From Salinivirgaceae bacterium (GTDB taxonomy: Bacteria; Bacteroidota; Bacteroidia; Bacteroidales; SZUA-534), in the NCBI GenBank assembly GCA_017557785.1, contig JAFYYA010000077.1, positions 33,004-97,003 of the forward strand: a stretch of 64,000 bases of DNA. Direction: 5' to 3'. Below are positions 1 through 7,596 of the stretch, piece by piece. Numbering within the stretch: position 1 is the stretch's first letter; every line of letters starts with the position of its first letter. Position numbers and translations under genes: made by a program. The notes under the pieces were generated by a model, which saw only the letters and a list, made by a program, of their open reading frames with translations, did no database searches and was not told the DNA's origin.

Positions 1-1125
1 CAGGCTATTGTCGACACGGTTGAAGTCAGCGAAACGCAAGTGAACGCCGAAACCGACCGCCGGATAAACTACTACGTTTCACAGATTGGCAGCGAAGAGA
101 AACTTGAAGAATACTACAAAAAATCGATGGACGAAATCCGCGAAGACTTGCTCGACATTGTGAAAGAGCAACTTACGGCGCAGAACATGGAAGACGAAGT
201 TACTCGCAACGTAACCGTGACGCCGCAGGAAGTGCGCGACTGCTTCAAGTCGCTGCCGAAAGACAGCCTGCCCATGATCAACACTGAGTTTGAGATTGAA
301 CAGCTGTCGGTTTCACCAAAGATTGAAGAGACTGAAATTCTGCGAATTAAAGACCGCCTGCGTGAGTTCAAGGACCGTGTGGCCAAGGGCGAGAGCTTTG
401 CCACCTTGGCCGTGCTCTACTCTGAAGACCCCGGATCGGCCATGAAGGGCGGCGAGTTGGGCTTTATGAGCCGCAACGACCTTGTGGCCGAATTCTCAGC
501 CGTAGCCTTCAATCTGGTGCCAAACGAAGTGTCGAAGGTGGTGAAAACCGAATACGGCTACCACATTATCCAACTCATTGAGAAACGCGGCGAACGCATG
601 AACTGCCGCCACATTCTGCTTAAACCCCAGATATCGGCAAACGAAAAGAAAAACGCCATGCTGCGACTGGACACTATCCGCCAGAAGATTGTGAACAAGG
701 AAATTACATTCAAAGAAGCCTGCTGGATGTTCTCTGACGACGAAGACACCCGCTTGAACGGCGGCGTGATGCTGAACCCGTACACCGGCACATCGCTATT
801 TGAAGCCGAACAGCTCGACCCAAAAGTGGCCACCGCCATCCGCAATCTTGAAGTTGGTGAAATATCGAAACCGTTTGAAGCTGAAGACGATCAGGGAAAC
901 ACCGTCTGCAAGATTGTGCTGCTTCGCTCTAAGACAAGTCCGCACAAGGCCAATCTGGCGCAAGACTACCAACGCATTCAGAATCTGGCAATTGAGAAGA
1001 AAAAAGGCGATGTTCTGGAAGATTGGCTGGCAAAAACCATCGAATCCACCTACATTAAGATTGATGACGATTTCAAAAAATGCAAGTTCCACAACAAGGA
1101 ATGGTTAAAAACTGACTGGCAATGA
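1..1125 (+). CDS. Periplasmic peptidylprolyl isomerase, SurA/parvulin type (5' end outside window)
   Basis: The reading frame is open from base 1, so the N-terminus lies upstream of the window; the GTG at 40 is internal. What remains is a SurA-like chaperone with two parvulin (PpiC) modules. The first, around window residues 100-195, carries the family core YSEDPGSAMKGGELGFM and ends at the YGYHIIQL strand. The second, around 195-310, starts at CRHILLKP and has FSDDEDTRLNGGVML in the core position. Proteins of this family help outer-membrane beta-barrels fold in the periplasm. The stop codon overlaps the start of the MoxR-type gene (ATGA), so the two are translationally coupled. The second PPIase module is less canonical and may only bind substrate. 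Confidence 0.85.
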   Translation, partial: QAIVDTVEVSETQVNAETDRRINYYVSQIGSEEKLEEYYKKSMDEIREDLLDIVKEQLTAQNMEDEVTRNVTVTPQEVRDCFKSLPKDSLPMINTEFEIEQLSVSPKIEETEILRIKDRLREFKDRVAKGESFATLAVLYSEDPGSAMKGGELGFMSRNDLVAEFSAVAFNLVPNEVSKVVKTEYGYHIIQLIEKRGERMNCRHILLKPQISANEKKNAMLRLDTIRQKIVNKEITFKEACWMFSDDEDTRLNGGVMLNPYTGTSLFEAEQLDPKVATAIRNLEVGEISKPFEAEDDQGNTVCKIVLLRSKTSPHKANLAQDYQRIQNLAIEKKKGDVLEDWLAKTIESTYIKIDDDFKKCKFHNKEWLKTDWQ

Positions 1126-2099
1126 TTTACGAAAACGATGTGAAGGCTGTTGATGCCTTGAAGACGAATTTCGACAAGATAACCGCCGAGATTGCGAAAG
1201 TGATTATCGGTCAGGACGATGTGGTACGATCTGTGCTGCTGTCGGTTTTCAGCGGCGGACACTGCCTGCTGGTGGGTGTTCCGGGACTTGCAAAAACATT
1301 GCTGGTGAACACCATTGCCGACGCCTTGGGTCTGCAATACAGCCGCATTCAGTTCACCCCCGACCTGATGCCGTCTGACATCACCGGCTCTGAAATTCTG
1401 AACGAGAAACGCGAATTCAAATTCATAAAAGGTCCTGTTTTCGCCAACATCATTCTGGCAGACGAGATTAACCGCACGCCGCCCAAAACACAGTCGGCGC
1501 TGCTCGAAGCAATGCAGGAACGCTGCGTAACTGTCTCTGGCACACGCAACAAACTGCCCGAGCCATTCTTTGTGCTGGCCACGCAGAACCCCATTGAGCA
1601 GGAAGGCACCTATCCCCTGCCCGAAGCGCAACTCGACCGTTTTATGTTTATGGTGAATCTCGACTACCCGTCAATCGACGACGAGATAAGCATTGTGACG
1701 GCCACCACATCGTCGGCCACAGCAAAAGCCGAAACTGTGATTTCCGCCAACGACCTGATTGACTTCCAGCAACTTGTACGCCGCATTCCGGTCAATGAGA
1801 ATGTGGTGCGCTACGCGGTGAACGTGGCGGCGCAAACTCGCCCCAACACACCGGCGGCATCGGTTATGGCAAGCAAATATCTGGTTTGGGGCGCCGGACC
1901 GCGCGCATCGCAATATCTGATTCTGGGCGCGAAGGCTCACGCAGCCGTTTCAGGCAAGTATTCGCCTGATGTTGAAGATGTTAAGGCCGTGGCACCATCG
2001 GTTTTGCGCCATCGCATTGTGCGCAACTACAAAGCCGAGGCCGAAAACGTGACCGACGACATCATCATTTCCGAAATCCTGAACAACGTAAAGTTCTGA
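1122..2099 (+). CDS. MoxR-family AAA+ ATPase
   Basis: A 325-residue MoxR-type AAA+ ATPase of normal family length. Walker A GVPGLAKT is at residues 52-59, Walker B ILADE at 111-115, sensor 1 ATQNP at 153-157, and the arginine-finger stretch LPEAQLDRF at 166-174. MoxR ATPases act as chaperones that help mature metal- or cofactor-containing or envelope proteins, usually with a DUF58 and VWA-domain partner. No DUF58 or VWA gene follows here; the gene sits instead between a PPIase (4-base overlap) and an OstA-like gene (one base apart), which suggests a role in envelope biogenesis. That last point is inference from context. Confidence 0.9.
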   Translation: MIYENDVKAVDALKTNFDKITAEIAKVIIGQDDVVRSVLLSVFSGGHCLLVGVPGLAKTLLVNTIADALGLQYSRIQFTPDLMPSDITGSEILNEKREFKFIKGPVFANIILADEINRTPPKTQSALLEAMQERCVTVSGTRNKLPEPFFVLATQNPIEQEGTYPLPEAQLDRFMFMVNLDYPSIDDEISIVTATTSSATAKAETVISANDLIDFQQLVRRIPVNENVVRYAVNVAAQTRPNTPAASVMASKYLVWGAGPRASQYLILGAKAHAAVSGKYSPDVEDVKAVAPSVLRHRIVRNYKAEAENVTDDIIISEILNNVKF

Positions 2100-2100
2100 T

Positions 2101-3750
2101 ATGCTGACACATCGGTCGCTGATAGGATTTTGTGTGCTTCTGTTTGCGCTGTCGGCTGCAAACCAGTCGGTTGCGCAGAAAAAGACGAAGGTTGAGCTGA
2201 TTCAGGCCAACGCCATCCGTTCCGACAAGAACATCTGCAATGGCGCACGGCGGCTCATCGGCAACGTCAAATTCAAGCAGGACAGCGCCATTATGGAATG
2301 CGACAGCGCCCACTTCTATTCCGACCGAAATATGTTCGACGCCTTCGGGCACGTGCATCTCTACAAACAGAACAACAAGAATATCGATGTGCGCGCCGAC
2401 TTTCTGCGCCACGACGGCGACCGCAAAATCGCACATTTCCGCCGCAACGTGGTGATGCGCGACAGTTCGGTGACGCTCACCACCGACTCGCTCGACTACA
2501 ATCTGCACACCGACATCGGCTACTACGAGCACAACGGCCGCATTGTTGACAGCCTGACCGTGCTCACAAGCGTGAAGGGCTACTACTACCATCGTCAACG
2601 TGAAGTCTATTTCCGCAAAAATGTGGTGATCGACCACGACAGCGGTGAGTATCAGATGTATACCGATACCATCCGCTACGGACTAGACACAAAAATCATC
2701 GATTTCTTCGGCCCCACTGAATTCTACAACGACACAAACTATATGTATGCCCGCTACGGCTGGTATAACACCGAGACCGAAATATCGATGTTCAAGCACG
2801 ATGCGCTGTTCCGAAATCCCAAGCAGACAATCACTTGCGACAGTCTGTCGTTCGACCGCCTGCACGAGAGCGGCACAGCCTACTCAAACGTGGTGGCCAC
2901 CGACACGGTGCAGAATCTGATGGTGACAGGCGACTATGTCGAAATTCACAAAGAGCCTGAGCTGTTGATAGTTACCGACAGCGCACAGATAATTTATGTA
3001 ACCCAAGGCGACTCGCTCTTCCTGCACGCCGATACGCTGAAAGTGTGCCGCGACTCATCGGGCCAACACCGCACCTTCAGCGCCTACTGGCACGTTCGCG
3101 CCTTCAGGCACGACCTTCAACTGCAGGCCGATTCCATCTTCTTCTCGATGGCCGACAGCATTGCACGATTCTTTGGCAACCCGATTTTCTGGATTCAAGG
3201 CAACCAAATTACCACTGAATACATGGAAGCCTTCGTAAAAAACAATCAGTTAGACAAGTTTATGCTTTATCGCTCGGGAATGATTATCGCACCGCACGAC
3301 AGCACCCACTTCAACCAGATAAAAGGCGCGGAAATGACCGGCTATCTGCGCAACAACGACCTTTACAAGGTTGATGTCTTCAAGCGTGCGCAGACGCTCT
3401 ACTTCCCCGTGGACGACAATCAGATTGTGGGTGTGAACAAAGGCGAGAGCACCGACCTGACCATCTATTTGAAAGACAGGAACATAAAACGACTTGTCTA
3501 TCGCTCGCAGCCGCATTCCGACATTTTCCCGATTGAGAAAGTTGCCGAAGCCGATATGCGCTTGGGCGGCTTTGTATGGTTCGACGGCATCCGCCCCAAA
3601 ACGCCTGCCGACATCTTCATCTGGCAAAACAATGAGTCGGCCGCCGCAAGCCGCCGCATCACCGCACCAACAACCACACCCGACGCCACACCCAAAGGAC
3701 GCAAACCTGTGCCGCCCACTCGCCGAAACGCCAAACCAACTGGCAAATAA
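2101..3750 (+). CDS. OstA/LptA-like LPS-transport family protein
   Basis: A 549-residue secreted protein. Residues 1-25 form a signal peptide ending at SVAQ. The body is a long beta-rich array of OstA-like repeats (alternating DS, T-D-S and F-pattern strands, for example MECDSAHFYSDRNMFDAFG), as in the OstA-like family common in Bacteroidota and related to LptA and the N-terminus of LptD, which bind LPS between the two membranes. It is far longer than LptA (about 185 residues) and lacks the LptD barrel. The C-terminal 45 residues are rich in Pro, Thr, Arg and Lys and probably disordered. It is last in the operon with the PPIase and MoxR genes, which fits outer-membrane assembly. Confidence 0.8.
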   Translation: MLTHRSLIGFCVLLFALSAANQSVAQKKTKVELIQANAIRSDKNICNGARRLIGNVKFKQDSAIMECDSAHFYSDRNMFDAFGHVHLYKQNNKNIDVRADFLRHDGDRKIAHFRRNVVMRDSSVTLTTDSLDYNLHTDIGYYEHNGRIVDSLTVLTSVKGYYYHRQREVYFRKNVVIDHDSGEYQMYTDTIRYGLDTKIIDFFGPTEFYNDTNYMYARYGWYNTETEISMFKHDALFRNPKQTITCDSLSFDRLHESGTAYSNVVATDTVQNLMVTGDYVEIHKEPELLIVTDSAQIIYVTQGDSLFLHADTLKVCRDSSGQHRTFSAYWHVRAFRHDLQLQADSIFFSMADSIARFFGNPIFWIQGNQITTEYMEAFVKNNQLDKFMLYRSGMIIAPHDSTHFNQIKGAEMTGYLRNNDLYKVDVFKRAQTLYFPVDDNQIVGVNKGESTDLTIYLKDRNIKRLVYRSQPHSDIFPIEKVAEADMRLGGFVWFDGIRPKTPADIFIWQNNESAAASRRITAPTTTPDATPKGRKPVPPTRRNAKPTGK

Positions 3751-3873
3751 ACTGCCAACGACAGCCAAATACGCCGCCGACAAACGCCAAGCTCTCACAG
3801 CCGATTAAATTTGATTTTACCAAAACGCTGGCATTCAACAATATGCCCGGCCATCATTTTTTAGTTTGCTCTG

Positions 3874-3903
3874 TTGTGTGGAAAGAACTTTTTTCTACTT
3901 TTG
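3874..3903 (+). promoter_or_regulatory. Bacteroidota-type promoter of tRNA-Ser
   Basis: A TTG at 3874-3876 and TACTTTTG at 3896-3903 (consensus TAnnTTTG) are separated by 19 bases, the normal -33/-7 spacing for the Bacteroidota primary sigma factor. The predicted transcription start lies just before or at the tRNA 5' end at 3913. Confidence 0.7.
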
Positions 3904-3912
3904 TGCCGTCTT

Positions 3913-3997
3913 GGAGAGATGGCAGAGCGGTTTAATGCACCGGTCTTGAAAACCGACGTAGGTAACACTACCGGGGGTTCGAATCCCTCTCTCTCCG
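3913..3997 (+). tRNA. tRNA-Ser (anticodon UGA)
   Basis: The acceptor stem GGAGAGA (3913-3919) pairs with TCTCTCC (3990-3996), discriminator G at 3997. The anticodon loop is CTTGAAA, giving anticodon TGA, which reads UCA-type serine codons. The long variable arm (GTAGG-TAACA-CTACC) is typical of class II serine tRNAs, and the T loop TTCGAAT is canonical. The 3' CCA is not encoded. The outermost anticodon-stem pair is C-A, a mismatch; the other four pairs are sound. The gene stands alone and borders an AT-rich accessory islet. Confidence 0.96.
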
Positions 3998-4020
3998 CAA
4001 AGCAAAAATCAATAATTTAT

Positions 4021-4053
4021 AAAGCCTTAATTCAGAACGAGTTAAGGCTTTTT
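4021..4053 (+). terminator. Terminator after tRNA-Ser
   Basis: A perfect 10-bp stem, AAAGCCTTAA with TTAAGGCTTT, closes an 11-base loop and runs into a T tract. It lies 24 bases after the tRNA. Confidence 0.85.
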
Positions 4054-4095
4054 GATTTTGGGAAAATGCCATAAAAATAGCCTTTTCGTGTTCTA

Positions 4096-4135
4096 AAAGT
4101 GAGACTGAAAAAAGTTTCAAAGTGAGACTGAAAAA
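4096..4135. repeat. Two 17-bp direct repeats beside tRNA-Ser
   Basis: AAAGTGAGACTGAAAAA occurs at 4096-4112 and again at 4119-4135, a 23-base period. They lie in the AT-rich gap (about 280 bases) between tRNA-Ser and the minus-strand toxin-antitoxin-like operon. No gene is seen in the rest of that gap. They could be a regulatory or former attachment sequence; nothing in the window decides this. Confidence 0.7.
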
Positions 4136-4279
4136 CGCTGGTGTAAATATTTGTTATTCAATAATATACAAATATTAAGTTTGTGAAGATAGATTTTGTT
4201 TGTAGGGTTTGGTCGGAGACGGTTGTAGACAAAAAAGTATAACACTTTTGTCAAATATTGGCAATTTTTTCCGAAGCAG

Positions 4280-4522
4280 TTACAAGGGCTTCAGGGCAGT
4301 AATATTTTTATCTGTCATATTTCGATACAAATCGACAGGACCGAGGTGCCACAGTTTCGTCTCTTCCTGTTCCATATGTTTGTAGGTGTCAGACAGATAC
4401 ACTGCTTTGATAGCATCGACAAGGCTGACTTTGCTGTGTTCCTGCACGAAACCAGCCATTCGGCTCACCTTCGACGGCAGCAACAAATACAAGTTCTGCT
4501 GGGTTATTTCTCCAATCATCAT
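4280..4522 (-). CDS. Small protein, third gene of the DUF3791/DUF3990 operon
   Basis: An 80-residue protein of unknown function. It is predicted helical, with a Leu-rich N-terminus and the phrase QEETKLWHLGP near the C-terminus. It lacks a signal peptide and membrane segment. Its start overlaps the end of the DUF3990 gene by four bases (ATGA), so the three genes form one tightly coupled unit. From memory, short proteins with an EETKLWH-type ending often accompany DUF3990 genes in gut bacteria, and it may be a second antitoxin or accessory factor. That role is inference. Confidence 0.6.
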   Translation of the reverse strand: MMIGEITQQNLYLLLPSKVSRMAGFVQEHSKVSLVDAIKAVYLSDTYKHMEQEETKLWHLGPVDLYRNMTDKNITALKPL

Positions 4523-5010
4523 ATCCTTATCTCTTTTGCTTCAACAAATATAATGCTTTTGAGCGAACGCGCAGTATGAAACAGATATTGGTCGATGAGT
4601 GAATATATGCGCAGTTCTGCAATTAGCGCCTGTTTACCTATCACACCGCCTTCGTACAATGCGAAAGCCGCATACACACGATCGTTGGCCACAGGTCCAT
4701 ACACAATATCATAGTCGTGAACAAAACCTTCCCGCATACGGTTTGCCATCACAAAATCAACCCATTCTTCGGTGGGAGCCTGAAACGATATTGTTTTTAG
4801 TGATTGCATAGCATCAGTATCAAACTCATACACATTCACATAGCCAGTGTCCACTTTGTTTTCTTTCATACGTCGCTGCACCCACCGCAATGCCTGGTCG
4901 TACGATGTGGTTGTGTAGAATCCGTTTCCATAATCGAGTGTGCGCTGAGCCACTCTTATTTCAGGATTCTCAACCTTCTCTATGCTTCCGTGGTATAGTT
5001 TGATTTTCAT
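4519..5010 (-). CDS. DUF3990 protein, putative ADP-ribosyltransferase-fold toxin
   Basis: A 163-residue protein matching the DUF3990 pattern: KLYHGS at residues 4-9, then DYGNGFYTT at 26-34 and QALRWVQRRM after it. The H-G-S start followed by a G-x-G-F-Y-x-T strand resembles the R/H-S-E type ADP-ribosyltransferase fold, and I recall DUF3990 being grouped with that fold. It sits between two small genes, each overlapping it by four bases, a layout typical of toxin-antitoxin or defence modules. Base composition is more AT-rich than in core genes nearby. The substrate is unknown, and toxicity is inference from fold and context. Confidence 0.7.
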   Translation of the reverse strand: MKIKLYHGSIEKVENPEIRVAQRTLDYGNGFYTTTSYDQALRWVQRRMKENKVDTGYVNVYEFDTDAMQSLKTISFQAPTEEWVDFVMANRMREGFVHDYDIVYGPVANDRVYAAFALYEGGVIGKQALIAELRIYSLIDQYLFHTARSLKSIIFVEAKEIRI

Positions 5011-5231
5011 TTATTTCCCTTTTCTCTGATGCCAATATACTCATCAATATCTTCAAGTATCCACTGACAACTCTGTGTATGCAGCACATCGTAGTTGTCT
5101 TCCAAATAACCGAGCACACCAAATTGGTCGAGTTTCAGCATAGCCTGTTCGCCTGTCAGTTTTTTGGCATTCTTGTACTGCTCAATGCAGAACGATACAA
5201 AATAGGCAATGTCTTGCTCTCTGCTGCTCAT
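5007..5231 (-). CDS. DUF3791 small protein, putative antitoxin
   Basis: A 74-residue protein with the DUF3791 pattern: FVSFCIEQYKNAKKLTGEQA, then FGVLGYLEDNYDVLHTQS and a final ILEDIDEYI. It is the first gene of a three-gene operon and overlaps the DUF3990 gene by four bases. An in-frame ATG at 5285 would add 18 residues (MKNRYNCKNKQCL...), but family members are usually about 70 residues and begin close to the conserved FV-x-CIE-x-Y stretch, so 5231 is preferred. DUF3791 genes recur next to DUF3990 genes, which suggests a partner or antitoxin role; this has not been shown here. Confidence 0.65.
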   Translation of the reverse strand: MSSREQDIAYFVSFCIEQYKNAKKLTGEQAMLKLDQFGVLGYLEDNYDVLHTQSCQWILEDIDEYIGIREKGNK

Positions 5232-5311
5232 AGTTGCTGTATTATCCAAACACTGTTTGTTTTTGCAATTATAGCGATTTTTCATTCTTAAAACCTTTGT
5301 CGTTTTTGTAA

Positions 5312-5437
5312 ATCTTTATCTATCTTTTGCAAACTTTTAAAACTGTTTACTATGCCAACCAACAAGAATGCTTCGACACGCTATATGGTTCTCCAAAAGA
5401 AGAATTGCAGAAACTCTTGCAAACTTCATCTAAATGA
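5312..5437 (+). pseudogene. Probable gene remnant (C-terminal fragment only)
   Basis: A 41-codon open frame without a plausible start ends at a TGA at 5435-5437. Its translation ends CFDTLYGSPKEELQKLLQTS then SK, which looks like a real helical protein tail and not random sequence. Upstream the frame is closed by a TAA at 5309. The parent gene is not in this window. I cannot name the family. Confidence 0.35.
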
Positions 5438-5455
5438 ATCACTAAATAAGTGGGG

Positions 5456-5614
5456 GCTTTCAAAATTGTGAAATTTAGGCGCGAAAACAGGTTGTCGGGA
5501 AAAGGTTGGAATCAGAACACAGTTGTGAATTGCTTTCAAAATTGTAATTTTTCGGCGCGGAAACAGGTTTAAAAATAAAAATTATTGTTACATTTAGGGC
5601 ACAATTTTGAAAGA
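5456..5614. repeat. MITE-like element with 14-bp inverted ends and an internal copy
   Basis: CTTTCAAAATTGTG (5457-5470) is matched in inverse orientation at 5600-5613, so the two ends form terminal inverted repeats around 157 bases. A second direct copy of the left-end motif (CTTTCAAAATTGT, then GGCGCG and AAACAGGTT) is at 5533-5569, next to the 5457-5493 copy. No reading frame lies inside. This fills most of the 600-base gap between the toxin-antitoxin-like operon and iorA. Confidence 0.6.
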
Positions 5615-5651
5615 CTTTTCACAATAAGGCTATAAGCCGAAGATTTTCTCT

Positions 5652-5679
5652 GCCCCGCGTACTCCGTGGGGCATTTTTT
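5652..5679 (+). terminator. Intrinsic terminator-like hairpin
   Basis: GCCCCGCG pairs with CGTGGGGC (one G-U pair) around a 5-base loop and is followed by ATTTTTT. No intact gene precedes it on the plus strand, so it may have belonged to the lost gene whose tail remains at 5312-5437. Confidence 0.6.
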
Positions 5680-5815
5680 ATGAGTATAAGAATTATTCCG
5701 TTGTGAAAACATTAGGCTGCATCGTCCTCAACGGGGCTTTTTTATTGCCCTTCCCCGCCCCATTCCGTAATTCACGTAAAAAGCCGCGGCGGGTACACCT
5801 ATAACAAATAAAAGT

Positions 5816-5823
5816 TAGTTTTG
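5816..5823 (+). promoter_or_regulatory. Candidate -7 box for iorA operon
   Basis: TAGTTTTG fits TAnnTTTG and lies 86 bases before the iorA start. No clear TTG is present at -33, so support is moderate. Confidence 0.4.
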
Positions 5824-5909
5824 CGGAATTGTGAAATTGGCTGCGGTGGCACTTTGCTGGCTGGCCAATCACAAAAGTTTTTGAATATATCAATTTGAAT
5901 TACAATAAA

Positions 5910-7502
5910 ATGGACAAGCAGTTACTATTAGGTGCCGAAGCGGTTGCCGTGGGTGCAATCGATGCGGGCATTTCTGGCGTTTATGCCTATCCTGGCACGC
6001 CGTCGACAGAAATAACAGAATTCATTCAGAAATCGAAGGACGCGCAGAGCCGCAAAATCCGCTCGAAATGGGCGGCCAACGAGAAGACGGCCTACGAAGC
6101 CGCGCTGGGTATGTCGTTTGCCGGCAAACGCAGCATTGTGTGTATGAAGCACGTGGGCTTGAACGTCTGCGCCGACCCGTTTATGAACTCGGCCATTACG
6201 GGCGTCAACGGCGGCTTGATTCTGGTTGTTGCCGACGACCCGTCGATGCACTCTTCGCAAGACGAGCAAGACTCGCGCGCCTATGGGCGTTTTGCTATGC
6301 TGCCGCTGCTTGAGCCTGCAACGCAACAGGAAGCCTACGACGCCGTCCGCTTTGGTCTGGACTTGTCGGAAGCCGTGAAACTGCCTGTTGTTCTGCGCCT
6401 TACAACACGTATGTCGCACTCGCGTGCCGTTATTGAGCGCAAAGCGATGCGCGACCAAAACGCCTTCAACCCCGATGTGAACACGCGTCAGTGGATTCTG
6501 CTGCCTGCTATCGCCAAAAAGAACTACGCCGGACTGATTGACAAGCAAGCCGCAATCGAGAAATCGTCGGCCAAGTCGCCGTTCAACAAGGTTGTCGATG
6601 GCAAGGGCAAGAAGGCCGTTATCGCCTTCGGCATTGGCTACAACTACGTGATGGAAGTATGCAAAAACAACGGCCTTGAGTTGCCGGTTCTGAAGATTTC
6701 GCAATATCCGCTGCCGAAAGATATGGTGCAGTCGTTTATCGATAAATATGATGATATTCTGATAGTTGAGGAAGGTTACCCGATTTACGAGGAACTGCTT
6801 CGCGGATTCTCTGACAACAAGAAATTCCGTGGCCGCCTTGACGGCGCTCTGCCGCGAATGGGTGAACTCTCGCCCGACGCTGTGGCACCGGCTCTTGGCG
6901 TGAAACCCGTTGTGGGTCAGCCTGTTCCCGACATTATGGTGAACCGTCCGCCGGCATTATGCGTGGGCTGCAGCCACCGCGACCTTTACGAGGAACTGAA
7001 CAGCGTGCTCTCGGCCTATCCGGGCAAGGCTGTGTTCGGCGATATCGGCTGCTACACTCTTGGCGCTCTGCCCCCCTACTCGGCAATCAACTCGTGTGTT
7101 GATATGGGCGCGTCGATAACAATGGCCAAAGGTGCCGCCGAAGCGGGTCTGCTCCCGGCTGTGGCTGTGATTGGCGACTCAACCTTCACCCATTCGGGAA
7201 TGACCGGCCTGCTCGACTGCGTTAACGACAACGCACAGGTAACTATCATAATTTCAGATAATTCGACAACCGCAATGACTGGCGGTCAGGACTCGGCCGG
7301 AACCAACAAAATGGTGGATATCTGCAAGGGCCTGGGCGTTGAGCCAGAGCACATTGTAACGATTGTGCCGGTTAAGCCGCGCCTTGAACAGAATATCGAA
7401 ATCATTAAGAAAGAGATTGAATACAAGGGCGTTTCGGTGATTCTTGCACAGCGCGAGTGTATGCAGACACTGGCACGGAAGAAGAAAGCGGCGAAGAAGT
7501 GA
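5910..7502 (+). CDS. iorA: Indolepyruvate:ferredoxin oxidoreductase, alpha subunit
   Basis: A 530-residue thiamine-diphosphate enzyme subunit. With IorB it oxidatively decarboxylates arylpyruvates (indole-, phenyl-, hydroxyphenylpyruvate) to aryl-acetyl-CoA and reduces ferredoxin. The N-terminal half has the pyrimidine-binding domain (YAYPGTPSTEITEF near residue 30). The C-terminal half has the diphosphate domain with GDIGCYTLG near 376 and GDSTFTHSGMTGL near 422, followed by the SDNSTTAMTGGQ loop. The archaeal-type two-cluster ferredoxin tail with CxxCxxC motifs is absent; the protein ends in a Lys-rich tail. ATG 5910 is preferred to the TTG at 5895. It precedes iorB by 94 bases. Confidence 0.92.
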   Translation: MDKQLLLGAEAVAVGAIDAGISGVYAYPGTPSTEITEFIQKSKDAQSRKIRSKWAANEKTAYEAALGMSFAGKRSIVCMKHVGLNVCADPFMNSAITGVNGGLILVVADDPSMHSSQDEQDSRAYGRFAMLPLLEPATQQEAYDAVRFGLDLSEAVKLPVVLRLTTRMSHSRAVIERKAMRDQNAFNPDVNTRQWILLPAIAKKNYAGLIDKQAAIEKSSAKSPFNKVVDGKGKKAVIAFGIGYNYVMEVCKNNGLELPVLKISQYPLPKDMVQSFIDKYDDILIVEEGYPIYEELLRGFSDNKKFRGRLDGALPRMGELSPDAVAPALGVKPVVGQPVPDIMVNRPPALCVGCSHRDLYEELNSVLSAYPGKAVFGDIGCYTLGALPPYSAINSCVDMGASITMAKGAAEAGLLPAVAVIGDSTFTHSGMTGLLDCVNDNAQVTIIISDNSTTAMTGGQDSAGTNKMVDICKGLGVEPEHIVTIVPVKPRLEQNIEIIKKEIEYKGVSVILAQRECMQTLARKKKAAKK

Positions 7503-7596
7503 TGGTCAATTAAAAATTGAAAATTAAAAATTAAAAATTTAGACATAAAGACTGTTGTCTGTAGTCTGATGTCTAAAGTCAAAAAAAATAAAGAAT

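Noticed and set aside
3913-3997. tRNA-Ser as an intact attachment site of an integrated element
   Set aside because: No repeat of the tRNA 3' end was found on the far side of the AT-rich islet and no integrase gene is in the window.
3874-4074. A 66-residue open frame on the plus strand across the tRNA-Ser gene
   Set aside because: It is read through the tRNA and its terminator; the protein has no family features.
4096-4135. A CRISPR array
   Set aside because: Only two copies with 6-base spacers; there are no cas genes.
5693-5893. A 66-residue minus-strand frame upstream of iorA
   Set aside because: It lies over the terminator-like and promoter sequences, with low-quality composition and no recognisable motif.
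5928-6704. A 258-residue minus-strand frame inside iorA
   Set aside because: It is antisense to a well-supported gene and rich in His, Arg and Val as expected for a shadow frame.
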